Assembly: GCA_012932865.1 (NCBI GenBank)
Contig: SAXG01000002.1
Coordinates: 1,426,001-1,490,000, forward strand
Length of the DNA stretch: 64,000 nt
Direction of reading: 5' to 3'
Source of the DNA: Amylostereum areolatum
Taxonomy: Eukaryota; Basidiomycota; Agaricomycetes; Russulales; Stereaceae
This document shows, in pieces, positions 47,791 through 59,108 of the stretch; position 1 is the first letter of the stretch, and each line of letters begins with the position of its first letter. The notes beneath the pieces were generated by a model, which saw nothing but the letters and a program-made list of their open reading frames with translations, was not told where the DNA came from and made no database searches. The position numbers and the translations under genes are program-made.

Positions 47791-49640
47791 ATGGCGACAC
47801 ATCTCCTCTTCGAATCCGCGTCCGGCTATGCCATTTTTGAGGTCAAGCTGCGCGAGGAGGTCGCCGCCATGACCAAGGCCGTCCAGGACTCCATTCAGGA
47901 CCTCGCAAAGTTTGGAAAAATGGTGTCCCTCGTCAGCTTTTCACCGTTCAAAAGCGCGGCCCATGCCCTCGAAAACGCAAATGACGTTTCCGAAGGTACG
48001 TTGTCCTCGGATTGACGGTGGATGTATGCGCTGAAAAGACTTCATTTAGGGACCGTGAACGAGGACCTCAAGTCCCTGCTCGAGCTCAACCTGTCCAAAC
48101 CGGCAAAGGGCTCCTCCATCATCCTCGGCGTCTCTGAGCCCATCTTTGCCAATGCCATCAAGGCTGCCATTAGCATCCGCTGCGATACATCCGAGTCCAC
48201 CCTCGAGCTCCTGCGCGGCGTCCGCCTACACGCCACCAAACTTCTCAAGGGGCTCCAAGCAGACGACCTCACCAAAGCCCAGCTCGGCCTCGGTCACTCC
48301 TACTCCCGCGCCAAGCTGAAGTTCAACGTGAACAGGATCGACAACATGATCATCCAGGCTATCGCGCTTCTCGACCAGCTCGACAAGGACGTCAACCTGT
48401 TCTCGATGCGCATCCGCGAGTGGTACGGCTACCACTTCCCAGAGCTCGTCAAGATCGTACCCGACAATTACGACTACGCCCGCGTTGCGCAATTCATTGG
48501 GCCTAAGGAGTCTCTCACGACTGAGAAGCTGCCCGACCTTGCCGCGCTGCTCGAGGACGACATGACGCGCGCACAGAATGTGCTCGACGCCGCAAACGGG
48601 TCCATGGGCTCGTCCCTATCCGAGATTGACATGCTCAACATATCCGCGTTTGCTGCACGCGTCGTGTCCATCGCCGAATACCGCAAGTCCCTCACCTCAT
48701 ACCTGTCCGAGAAGATGAACCTCGTCGCGCCGAGCCTGACCGCGCTCCTGGGCGAGCGCATCGCCGCACGCCTCATCAGCCATGCCGGAAGTCTCACCAA
48801 CTTGAGCAAGTACCCTGCCAGCACTGTGCAGATTCTTGGAGCCGAGAAGGCGCTCTTCCGCGCGCTCAAAACCAAGGGGAACACCCCCAAGGTATGTTGT
48901 CCTTGCCCCTATTTTTATTTTCGAACGTGTGTGAGCTGAAGTTTCCTACGTCAGTATGGTCTCATTTACCACTCGACGTTTATCGGCCGGGCGGGGCCCA
49001 AGCACAAGGGCCGGATCTCTCGGTTCCTCGCAAACAAATGCTCCATCGCTTCGCGCATCGACTGCTTCTCAGGTGCGCTTTGTGCCTCCCATTACGGGCG
49101 AGGACTCAGCTAACGGCCCCGCAGAAACGCCGACACCCAAGTTCGGCGAGGCTCTGCGCGAGCAGGTCGAGGAGCGCCTTCGGTTCTTCGAGACGGGCGA
49201 GGCTCCGTCGAAGAACGCGGACGCGATTCGCAAGGTGATCGACCAGCTCGCGATGGACGTCGATGAGGAGGATGCGGACGACATGGATGCGGAGCCGGCA
49301 CTGCCGCTTATTGAGGCAGAGCCCCCGCGGAAGAAGGAAAAGAAGGACAAGAAAAAGAGGAAGCACGACGATATGGAGGTCGACGATGAGGAGGGCGAAC
49401 CTGTGAAGAAGGTCAAGCTATCCAAGGAGGAGAAGAAGGCGTTGAAGAGGGAGAAGAAGGAGCGCAAGGAGAAGAAGGCGGCTGCAGAGGCAGAGTCGGA
49501 TGCAGGCGAGGTGCGTTTTTTATCCTGCTTGTGTTTTGAGTACGAATTTAAGCTAACGGGCGCGGGCGTTGTAGGATGCGTCTCCGAAGAAGGAGAAAAA
49601 ATCAAAAAAGGAGAAGAAGGAGAAGAAGAGCAAGGCGTAA
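47791..49640 (+). CDS. NOP56: Nop56, box C/D snoRNP core protein
   Basis: A nucleolar scaffold of box C/D snoRNPs that guide rRNA 2'-O-methylation with fibrillarin, Nop58 and Snu13. It starts [18 protein letters not shown] (NOP5 N-domain). The coiled-coil NOSIC region has [20 protein letters not shown] and [16 protein letters not shown]. The Nop domain has [33 protein letters not shown], and [12 protein letters not shown]...[11 protein letters not shown]. The tail is the usual Lys/Glu-rich KKE/KKD repeat region ending KKSKA. Four introns sit at 47997-48048, 48892-48955, 49071-49124 and about 49511-49574. MATHLLFE distinguishes it from Nop58. Complete. Confidence 0.96.
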
Positions 49641-50035
49641 TATGTATCCGCCTATACTGCTCTCACCTCTCCACCTCCACACCCCCACCTCCACGCTGTC
49701 CTAAGTTATTTCCAGGCTGTAATCTCTCACTGTGCTTTCTTTCACCTTGTATTCATTTCGCTTCTCCTCGGCCTCGCGTCACCCACGCCGTCTGATCGTC
49801 ACCGGCATCTGAGCCAAATTGTGATATTGACTATCGTACAGTGAATGCTATGAACAAGAATCGTTCCCCCACAGCGACCAACGGCGCATATGGAGGGATG
49901 CTAAATCGTAAATATGCTGGATCGTGAAAGCCAAGATGTTATGTATGCTATGTCATGTCAGGGTCATTGCCAAACAAAAGGTATACATGTCGTGCCACTT
50001 CGAGTACAAACTTCTCTCCGTCCTTCGCCATCCGC
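49641..50035. other. Intergenic between convergent NOP56 and KHA1-type genes
   Basis: 395 bp of 3' flanks. Nothing else was seen. Confidence 0.5.
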
Positions 50036-53000
50036 CTAGTCAGACTCGACCGTCGCGGCCTGCATGACGATCAAGCCCGCGTGTACGCCGGAGAGCACGA
50101 ACGCGGTCGCGACGTCCCCGAGCGTCTTCTTCACCTCGCTCCCGACGCGCTCGTTCGAGGGACGCTCGTCCATCATCTCCTTCAGCTCCTGGTGGTGGTC
50201 CTCGACCGCGAGCCGCCGCGAGCGCCCGAGCACGACCATCAATCGCGCGGACGCGGCCGACGCCGTCACGCCGTGCTGCACGATCGCGTGCAGCGGGACG
50301 GGCGTGGCGAGGTCTTGGAAGGCGACGCGGGAGAGCGCCGCGGCGAGCGCGGGCTCCGGGGGTGGACCGCGAGGCGCGGCGTACCGCTCCCAGGCGACGC
50401 TGTCCGCCGTCTCGGATTGCAGCCGCGTTTGCGTCGTGTGGTTGCCGTAGACCGTGTCAGGGAACCCTACCGTCTGTCGGGACCGACGTGGTTCAGATCA
50501 GGAGCCCCGTTCGCGTGAGAAAAGTGGAAAGGAGGGACATACAGAGTTGACGGTGACGGAATTAATTTGCGAGTGGTCAAAGACGTCGCCCGTGGGTTTT
50601 GTGGGATCGAGGAAGGCGGAGGCAGGCGAGTCGATCTCGCCGTCGTCTGGCCGCACGTCCCGCTTGATCACGCGCACCACCGTCGCGCTCACCTTGGGGT
50701 TCGCGCAGAGCTGCACCACAAAGTCGAGCGCGAGGCGGTCGTCCGGTCCACCGAAGAAGGGCAGGAATAGATGTTGACCTTGCGCCGCGCCGGAGGGTTG
50801 GAAGGAAACGCGGGCGGGATGGGTGCGATCGACGAAGAGCGCGACGTCTGTGCCGGCTTGGTGGAACACGCCGCGGATGAAATGGGAGTGCAGGACGGAG
50901 GCGGAGCGTTCGGAGGCACCGGTGCGGAATAGCGCGTCGAAAGGGTTGTGCGAGGTCGCGGTGGCTCCACCTGCTGGGGTGCGGGGCGTTCCTGGGATCG
51001 CGTTGTGTGTGTTCTCGGCTTGGGAGGTGTGGGCAGGAAGCCAGGGGACAAGGACGAGTTGGGCGCCAACTTTGCGTGCGTGCTCGCCGACGCTGGATGC
51101 GAGGGCGTCGTAGGGAACGATGGAGAGGGCCGAGTTGACGGACAGGTCGTTCAGCTCGCCGAACATCCGGAAGATATTCAATACCGGGTCCGTGTTCACG
51201 AGCGAATCCGCGACGGAGGACTTCATCACGTCGGACGGGCGGTTGGAGAGTTCGATCAGGCGGAGTGCGTCGATGTGGATACCTCCAGGCCCCGCACGCT
51301 GTGCGCGCACCTTTCCCGATGCACGAGTGCCAGCCTCCTTCTCCTTCTCGGTTTCTGTGTACTCGGGTGGAGGCATCTGGATGAGTTGAGTGAGGGCCAT
51401 CAACCCTGGGAGGTGCTCGATCTTGTCCAGGACGATCGTGAAGCGCCGTTTCCACAGCCCGGTGTCGGTGTCGCTGGAACGCATACTACCACTAGAGCGT
51501 TCGTTGTCGCCCTCGCCGTTCACATTGCTGAAAGGCGAACCCGTGGCGGAGACGCGGATGCGAAGTTCTGGGGGGTACAAATAGCTAACCAGGGGCGTTG
51601 TTGCGCAGGTCAAGACGACGGCTTCCAAGACGAACATAGAGAACACCAGCGGTGTCAGGATCCCGGCAGAAAGACCGACATTAAGAACGATCAGCTCGAT
51701 AAGACTGATCACAATGTTGTAAGTGTAAGTGTCCAGTGTGTGTTGGCAGAAGTATTGCACGTACCCTTTGCAACTCATCAACGAGCCAATGGTGCTGGCT
51801 TCGCGCCACCTGAAGCCGATACCGCGCGCGGCGAGCGTGCACCCGCCGAACTTGCCTACAAAGGCGAGGGAGCAGATGGCAACGACGTAGCCCCAGATCT
51901 TGCCTACATCGTGTCGTCAAGTTCAGTTCTACATGACATGTATTGTGGGACGACGTACCGCTGTTGAGAAGGCCTAGATTGGTGGAGAGCCCAGAAAGCG
52001 TAAAATATAGAGGAAGGAAAATGATGGACACCATGTCTTCTAGTTTCTCGGTTAGCGCGATAGCAAGTCCGCCTTCTCTCGGGACGACAAGACCGGAAAG
52101 AAAAGCTCCTATTGTCGTACCGTGGTGAGCCAACGGCGCTTTTGATGGGAAGGAAAGAAAAAAGGACACACCAAAGATGGCATGAACCCCAATGACGTCG
52201 GTAAAGAATGCTGAACCAAAAAGGACCAGGATCGTGATGGTCATAAAAAAGATAGAGGGTCCGTTCTCGATGGAGCCGGTCTGGCGCGCGACCCAGCCAA
52301 AGAACAAGCGTACGGGCACAAGGAGGAATATCGTCCAACCAACGCAGACGAGTAGGATATAGAGAGCAGTAAGGCCGGAACCGGCGTTGACGAGGGCCAC
52401 ACTGAGGGCAAGGAGGACCCATCCTATGATATCGTTGCCGACGCCGGCGGAGAGGACAACGATGCCAACCGTAGTGTCGAGGAGCTTCAATTCCGTGAGG
52501 ATGCGACAGAGAACGGGGAAAGCAGTGATGGAGTACGCCACCCCGGTGAAGAGCATGAAATGTGTGTACACAACCTCGTCGGCGTTGATGAACTGATTGT
52601 AGAGCGGGACCGCGAGGGCCGCACCGAATCCGAAGGGAATCGCGATTCCAGCCAGAGCGACTGTGGCTGATAGCTTCGCATTGCGTTTGACGACGACGGT
52701 GTCAATTTCAAGTCCGACTAGGAAGAGGAAGAGGCAGAGTCCAATGTTCGCGACGAGGGAGAGGTACGGTATAGAGTCTTTAGGGAAGATGTGTTCGCTG
52801 AAGCCAGGAATGCGACCGAACGCGGTGGGGCCTTTGAGTGTGTCAGACCGTGCACTTGTAACGAAACATCATAAGCAAAAACGTACCAAGGAGAATCCCT
52901 CCAAGGACTTCAGCGATGACTTTAGGCTGTCGGAGCTTACGCAGGCCTAGGGCTAGGATCTGTGTTGTGATGATAATAATACCTGGGCTAAGCGTTAGCG

Positions 53001-53477
53001 CGTGCACCGGTGTACAAAAATATAACGCGAAACATTGAGAACGACGACATGTGCCACTGCACCAGTCCAATAAGACCTGCGTCTCTCCTGTAGACTTCGC
53101 CTAGGGCGAGCACTGGGATGGGCCATCCCCGAACAACTGACGTGACTTTGCACGCGAACATTTCCCTCGGAGTTGGAAAGAGACACAGTCTCTTCTACAC
53201 ATGCCGATCTCTCCTTCAATCCCGCGAGAGGTGGGAGGAGCGGGAGAAGTTCTGAGGAGAAGGGACTCACCAACTTGGATGATCCATAGCCGGAGGGGGT
53301 CGGCGGAGTTAAACTCTGTCGGATCTTTTCCTGTAAGCAGTCCTCCCTGTTGAAGTGACCGTGAGTGGGTGGTTTGGGAACAATGTCAAGAGTAAAGAAA
53401 CGCACCTGGTCCGGCGCGGCTCTCTTCTGGTAAAACGACTTGGATATGCTAATAATGTTCCTGGAGAACTCTGGCAT
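50036..53477 (-). CDS. KHA1: K+/H+ antiporter, Kha1-type (CPA2 family)
   Basis: An endomembrane monovalent cation/proton antiporter. It starts MPEFSRNIISISKS (ATG 53475-53477). After GGLLTGKDPTEFNSADPL comes a 12-13-helix membrane domain: GIIIITTQILALGLRKLRQP (with PKVIAEVLGGILLGP), NIGLCLFLFLVGLEID, AYSITAFPVLCRILTELKLL, LSAGVGNDIIGWVLLALSVA, and FLPLYFTLSGLSTNLG. The two Asp of the CPA2 core are in AGVGNDIIGW (VGND). A long soluble C-terminus (about 400 residues, ELIELSNRPSDVMKSSVADS-like region) has the universal-stress-like fold found in Kha1. The gene ends VMQAATVESD. About seven introns. The RND..KLRQP and LVGLE segments match the family well. Complete. Confidence 0.9.
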
Positions 53478-53971
53478 GGCGGACGTTGGCAGTCCTCGCG
53501 GTCGTTGTTCGTGAAGAAGAAGTCGTGGAGGAGAAAGGAGGACGTGAGGGGAGGATGGAAGCCGCGAAGGGGCGGATATCGGCTCGCGCGCGTCGCGTGA
53601 GTTCTTATAGGTTATGAAGCTGGACGAATAGGCGCCGGAAGGTGTGGGGTAGATCAATTGTTATCTTCTAGACAATGATTACAATCGCGTAAAGTGCGTT
53701 CGAGCTCAGGCCGCCTCAGGGTAATCAGCCGCCTATTTGATTTCACTCTCCGTTCTCAACAGGTCCCAACAGGTTTGAAGTTCCCGCCGGGAACGCCTCG
53801 AGGCTCGACAACCAAGTATGTATTGCAGTCGCATCGATTATCATACGCCCGCGTTCCGCGGTGGAGCTCCCCCCTCGCACCTACTCTTCGACTTCTAACC
53901 TGGAAAAACACCCTGGAAAAAACACCCTCGACTTGACCGGAGAACATAAGTATAGAGCATGCCGGCGCTCG
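53478..53971. other. Intergenic between STE3-1 and KHA1-type gene
   Basis: About 490 bp. It contains the upstream region of the antiporter gene and the 3' flank of the receptor. I searched both strands for a short C-a-a-X ORF and found none. Confidence 0.45.
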
Positions 53972-55468
53972 TCACACCATCGCCGCAACCCCGCCTGGGA
54001 ATTCAAGCCCACTTTCCCCCGGCAACGAGGCGACATCATCCATCGACCCTGCAAACCTCGCCGCGTCCATTTCCGCGGCAGAAATCCTGGACACACGCTT
54101 TGTTTGCACTTCTATTGGCCCCTCCTTGAAAGATACCGAGCCCTGCATGCTCGCACAAGAGGGAGACCTGTACGATCGGGCGTAAATGAAAGTTCAACGA
54201 GGGACAGTGCGGCAGGACAACTCACACTGTCATATCTTTCTTCACCTTGCTCTCGAGTTTGAACGCGTTTAAGTTAGTCGGCGGAGGCCTCCGAATAGCC
54301 TTGATCCGGTTCCAGAACAACCGCACGAGGGTCATGAACATGTTGCGGTACGTCGTCCTTGCTTCGGTTGCGAGTCCAAATAGAGCGAAGAACACAAAGG
54401 CCAGCACAGCATTCGTCCACATCGAGGCCGTCACGTTTAAGCGCGACCAAAAGTTGGACCTCCATACCGCAGCCGCAATCGAGGACGAGCCCCAGCCAGC
54501 CGGGACGGTCGACGAGTCGGGCAGGAAGTGTGTCGATAGAAGTTTCGCGTCCGAGATAAGGTAAATCGTACCGACTGGAAAGACGATGACACAATCGAGG
54601 CAACCGACGGCCAGCCCGCGTAAGTACCGCGTGCGGTTAACGTTGCATCTGGCCAGAATTTCGTTCATCTCTTTCGTCTGTCGATAGAGCTTCCAGACGA
54701 TCTTGGCTAGCAGAGGACAGGTCAGAAAGATAGATGGGATGACGAAGGTTTGGCATTACGACAGTAGAAGAATATCGAAAGGGCGGGCAGGATGACGCTC
54801 GTACAGTCGACCATCACGAGGTAGAGGACGGATCCGGAGATAGTTGAGCTGCATCCGTACTCCTCCTCAATGACGAACTGCACCGGCTTGATGATAGATA
54901 CTTGTTCAATTCGTCAGCATCGAAACCATCCAGTGATGATATCGAGGCGCTCACATAATGCCATGATGAAGAAAGGTAGACCCATCCCGAGACAGATATC
55001 AAACGCAAGGGCACGGATCCTCTGCAAAGGGATGCGAAAGAGGTTAAGTCACATATGACGCAGTGGTCGACAAGGACACGCACTTCGCGCCTAGAGGATA
55101 CTAGGGACCGTGGATTGTATATGATGTTGTACAGTCGGCGGACAATAACCATAGAGCACGCAGGGACGCCAACATCCGATGCGATGGCTACATGTGCCCC
55201 TGGTACGAAGTCGATCAGCGTGGGAGACGACGGATAGGAAACCAACAAACGTACAGATCTTACACCATACCGGAATGACAACGCGAGCGTCCCTTGCCCA
55301 GACAATCGTGTCAACACCCAACCAGATGGCCACAATGAGGAGCCATATGCCCAACATCACCACACCCGCGTTCGCCGACCGTCCCAGAGCGGAGGCGAGC
55401 AGGGTGAGAGATACTAAGACGGCGGAAAGTATATTCACGACGGGAACGAGTGGATAGGTGGGATCCAT
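53972..55468 (-). CDS. STE3: STE3-like pheromone receptor 1
   Basis: A seven-helix plasma-membrane receptor of the fungal STE3 class, which in basidiomycetes senses farnesylated peptide pheromones. It starts MDPTYPLVPVVNILSAVLVS. TM2-TM3 contain GIWLLIVAIWLGVDTIVWAR and PVWCKI, then VAIASDVGVPACSMVIVRRL, the hallmark WC...P...RRLY arrangement. Later helices include LFDICLG-type ALAFDICLGMGLPFFIMAL and VMVDCTSVILPALSIFFYCR, then KIVWKLYRQTKEMNEIL. The last exon is reached through a GTGAGT donor after KKDMT and gives a tail with KRVSRISAAEMDAAR, ending at 53972. About six introns. A CTATAAAG box lies 48 bp upstream. STE3-2 has the same layout. Confidence 0.88.
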
Positions 55469-56092
55469 AGTCTAGATGGTCGAGTCACTATCATCAGGAC
55501 CTCCCCCCGCAGGGACTTTATAGAAATATCTTGGCCCGAGCGGTGGTCCGAGTAGTGGTCCGAGCGGGGCTTCGAGGCGACGACCTAGGCGGGGAACAAA
55601 GTGATGTCGATGGCCAGGAATGAAGCTGGGCGGTCCGAAGAGCAGGAGATTTACTGTCTTGGAGAGCTGATTACGGTATTGAGCCAGGGAATAAAATCGG
55701 CACAAAGGACAGGGCGTTATGGCTGTATATGAAACGAGGCAGGAAGCATTCCGACGTGAATAGCATATTCGTTCCAGTTGACCATCGATGGAATCCCTTG
55801 TGTTTTCCATGTTCGCATTCTGGCGTAGGCTTGTGCTCAGTTGAGGAAATGTCTACACAACTAGCGGACGGTGCGAGGAAAAGATGTCAGCTCCTGGATG
55901 TCAGTTTGATCAAGCTGGTCATCTTGTGGTGGTATGAAGGTGGGCCTGATAGTGGCACAGGGTGTTCCGCTCGCGATGTGCCCTAGATTCATACGTATTG
56001 TATATAAGACGCGATAAGAAATCCATACTTAACTTACTTGACAGGAGTAGTAGTGCCACATATAATCGATTACCGAGACGCGATGAGACGCG
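55469..56092. other. Promoter of STE3-1 and leader of the next gene
   Basis: Contains CTATAAAG on the minus strand (55516-55523) for STE3-1 and GTATATAAG near 56001 on the plus strand about 90 bases before the ATG at 56093. No pheromone-precursor-like CaaX ORF was found. Confidence 0.5.
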
Positions 56093-56709
56093 ATGAGTGA
56101 ATTCAGAAGTTCTGTTGATAACGACAGACTGTCGCCGTCAGGTTGGTATGCCGAGAGATCAAAAGAGAGTATGAGGGACTATAGAAGGCATCCCTTTGTT
56201 GCCACCAAAATCGGTTACAAGGCGCCTGAGTGAGCGAACTGAAGATAGACGGGGGACTCATGCCACGAAGCGCATTCATGAAAGATGACTCACGATTGTA
56301 TAGCTTGAAGCAACGGGCCCAAAACTCGGGTCTGAGAAAAAGAGTATTATTGGAAGCTCTTCTGGATGAGAATGGCCGTCTTTTCGATCTCAAAAGATAT
56401 ACCGATGTCCTGGAAAACGTGCCCGCTAAGTTAGGTATGATATATGATCGCTGTGGTCGTCGAGTTTGTAGGAAGCGCTGAACTTGGAAGGCACGGCAGC
56501 TCCCGGTTCCTTGGGCGCTTGCTGTGTGAATCTTTGTCGGGGACTTTTCCGGGGCGTCAGGCAATCGTCGTGATAATCTCTGGAAAACTCGTGCAGCTCG
56601 ACTGCTGCTCAAGTGCACCCGTGATATCCTCCGAGATAACACGACAGTGGTAGAATCAAGGAATATATCAAATTTAATAACACGATCTAGCTCGGTCTTC
56701 GATATTTGA
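56093..56709 (+). CDS. Small unknown gene between the two receptors
   Basis: A spliced model gives MSEFRSSVDNDRLSPSGWYA... (46 codons, exon ends 56229). After an intron (56231-56303 area) comes LKQRAQNSGLRKRVLLEALL, then DENGRLFDLKRYTDVLENVP, then ALNLEGTAAPGSLGACCNRR and KTRAARLLLKCTRDILRDNT, ending ...SSSVFDI at 56709. Junctions keep phase but two introns are only about 40 nt. A TATATAAG lies upstream. The C-terminal part is a basic amphipathic helix. No family is recognised and there is no CaaX end, so it is not a pheromone precursor. It is convergent with STE3-2, 68 bp apart. Confidence 0.4.
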
Positions 56710-56777
56710 GTGTTTGGAGAGAAAGTAGTAGTCGTCCTATCGACCCTCGATTTGACCAGAGAGAGGTCCGGCGCTCG

Positions 56778-58277
56778 TCACACCACCACCACCACTACAG
56801 CATCGCCCAGGGTGACGCCTCCATCACCACATACTGCTACGCCATCTCCAGACCGTGAGAGCCTCGCCGCGTCCATTTCCGCGGCGGATATCCTGGACAC
56901 GCGCTTCGGCTCTGCTTCCAGTCCATCTTTCAATGCAGTCGGCATGGCGGCATCGGGGGCGCTCGCGCATATGTCGATGAAAGAGACGGTCCTGAACGCA
57001 GGGCAGCGATCACGTCAACGATTGGAGGGAACGAGAGGAAAGCGCGGAACAACGCACACTGTGGTATCGTTCTTCACCTCTTTCTCGAGTTCGGTGACAT
57101 CCGAGTCGGCATCCGATGGAGGCGCTTCGGTTGTTTTAGTGCGTTTGAGCAACCGCACAACGGTGAAGAAAGCGCCGTGATAGGTAGCCCTTGCGTCCGC
57201 CGTGAGCCCAAATATGGTAAAGAACGCTAGCGAGAGCACGGAGTTCGTCCACATGGATGCCGTGACGCTCATGAACGACCAAACGTTTGATCGCCATTGC
57301 GTGGCCTCGATGTAGGATCCGCCCCAACTGTTCGGGTTTGACGACGACTCGGGGAAGAATTGAGTCGATAGCAGTTTCACGTCCGACAGCATATATATCA
57401 CGCCAGTGGGAAAGAAAATGGCGCTGTCGAAGCAGCCGATGGCCAGCCAACGAAAGTACGATTTTCGATGGATGTTGCTCCTGTCCATGAGGTCGTTCAT
57501 CTGTTTCGTGTGGCGGTAGAGTTTCCATACAATTCGGGCTAGCAGGAACGGCGTAAGAGGGAGGGATCGCGGAATCAAAGGGGGGCTTACGGCAGTACCA
57601 CAGTATGGACAAAGCGGGGAAAAAGACGGTCCACCCAGCAATTAACACAATAGACAACGCAGATGCAGGGACGGTGGAGCTACATCCATACTGTTGCTGG
57701 ATGACATACTTTACTGGTCGTATGATGGATACTGTTGCACGGCGTCAGAGGAGCCCGGTTATGAACGGTAGGTTGCTCACCCAGTGCCATCATGAACAAG
57801 GGCAGGCCAACCCCGAGACAAATGTCGAAAGCGAGAGCACGAATCCTCTGTACAAGTGTTCAAACCCCGTGACGCGCAGGTTAAAATGCACACGCACTTC
57901 ACGCTTGCCGGGCTTTTTGAGCTGGGGGCTGCATAGGATATTGTGCAGTCGACGGTTAATTACGGTACAACACGCGGGGCCACCGACGTCCGCTGCGATC
58001 GCTATATGCGCCCCTGTTCTCGGATCAACACCAAGATTCAAGTTCATGAAAGAGAAAGCATACATATTTTACACCACACTGGGGCGACGTCGCGTGCATC
58101 CTTGGCCCAAACAATAGTGTCGACACCCACCCAAATCGCGATGATGAGTAGCCATACACCCAACATTACCACACCGATGTTTGCTTTTCGGCGCAGGGCA
58201 AACGTGAGCAGGGTAAGCGACAGCAACACGGCCGAAAGAATGTTCATGAAAGGAACGAGCGGGTAGGTTGGATCCAT
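56778..58277 (-). CDS. STE3: STE3-like pheromone receptor 2
   Basis: A paralogue of the receptor at 53972-55468, in tandem on the same strand. It starts MDPTYPLVPFMNILSAVLLS. WLLIIAIWVGVDTIVWAKDA, APVWCKI and VAIAADVGGPACCTVINRRL show the STE3 signature. Later: LAFDICLGVGLPLFMMAL and LSILWYCR, then ARIVWKLYRHTKQMNDLMDR and WTNSVLSLAFFTIFGLTADA. The final exon (via a GTGCGT donor after KNDTT) has the same KRVSRISAAEMDAAR block as STE3-1 and ends in a Val run at 56778. A CTATAAAG box lies 49 bp upstream of the ATG, as in STE3-1. The two differ most at the extracellular-facing loops and the tail. About six introns. Confidence 0.88.
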
Positions 58278-59108
58278 GGTGCAGAACCAGGATGTGGTGA
58301 TCGTGAAGGCCAGCCTTGGTATGCACTTTATAGCGTATCTGGAAGTGAGCGATGCGCGATGGCGCCATAGATGCAGATTAAGTATACTGAGAGTGAGGCT
58401 GAATGGTCTGCGGCCCGTGAAGGGAAGGAGTTGGTGGAAATCCGATCACGGATTTCAGTCAGGAAAAGAGCGAGAGGGGGGGGTGAGGTGGCTTGATGTT
58501 ATGTCGGAAGTATTCCGCAGAGGACAGGATCCTCCATGACATTATTAGTATCCCTTGTATTTCATCTGTCAGTCGGCGTCGTTTTCGGATGCAACTGAGA
58601 ACATACCTCTGGCCTGGGGTTCGGTGGGCATGCCTGAGTTGACCTTGCCAAGTCAAAGGTGGGGATTCGACCATGCCGTTGAGCGGAACACAATCGCGAT
58701 TCTGACAGGATGGCAAGGGGGATGTTTCGCAGGGCGTTGCCGCACATGTAGAATGATGAACTACTGGCCATACGTATTGCTTGTGGGAACGCATCTGGTG
58801 CCAGTAGAGACATTAGCCGCCAGAAGTACCAGTAAGTCGGCGGGCGTCTATGACCCCGTCCGACCAGCGCCAAATATACAAGGAGTTCTTAAGTAGACCA
58901 GACGGTGAGAATCGACAGGGATAGAGGCTAGAGCAAACAAATGAACAAGCAGGTCGAACTTGAAGCTTGAAGCTTGAAGGGTTATTTGAGGAACCGGCTT
59001 GATCACGACATTTGCCGTTGTTTGCCTCGAGGACAATTCAAGCTTCCCTCCGACGCACGACCCTGACACACACCGACCCGCCCTCCAGTTACGCCATCTC
59101 CCACCGCC
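58278..59108. other. Intergenic between STE3-2 and the RhoGAP gene
   Basis: 830 bp, divergent promoters. CTATAAAG on the minus strand at 58326-58333 serves STE3-2. A (CTTGAAG)n triplet lies near 58960. A 113-codon frame at 58555-58896 has no ATG context or recognisable content. No CaaX ORF was found. Confidence 0.45.

Noticed and set aside
53480..59108. Mating pheromone precursor genes near the receptors
   Set aside because: I looked for Cys plus two or three residues plus stop on both strands; the only near-hit (CQVS near 56031, minus) has no aliphatic pattern and no upstream ORF.
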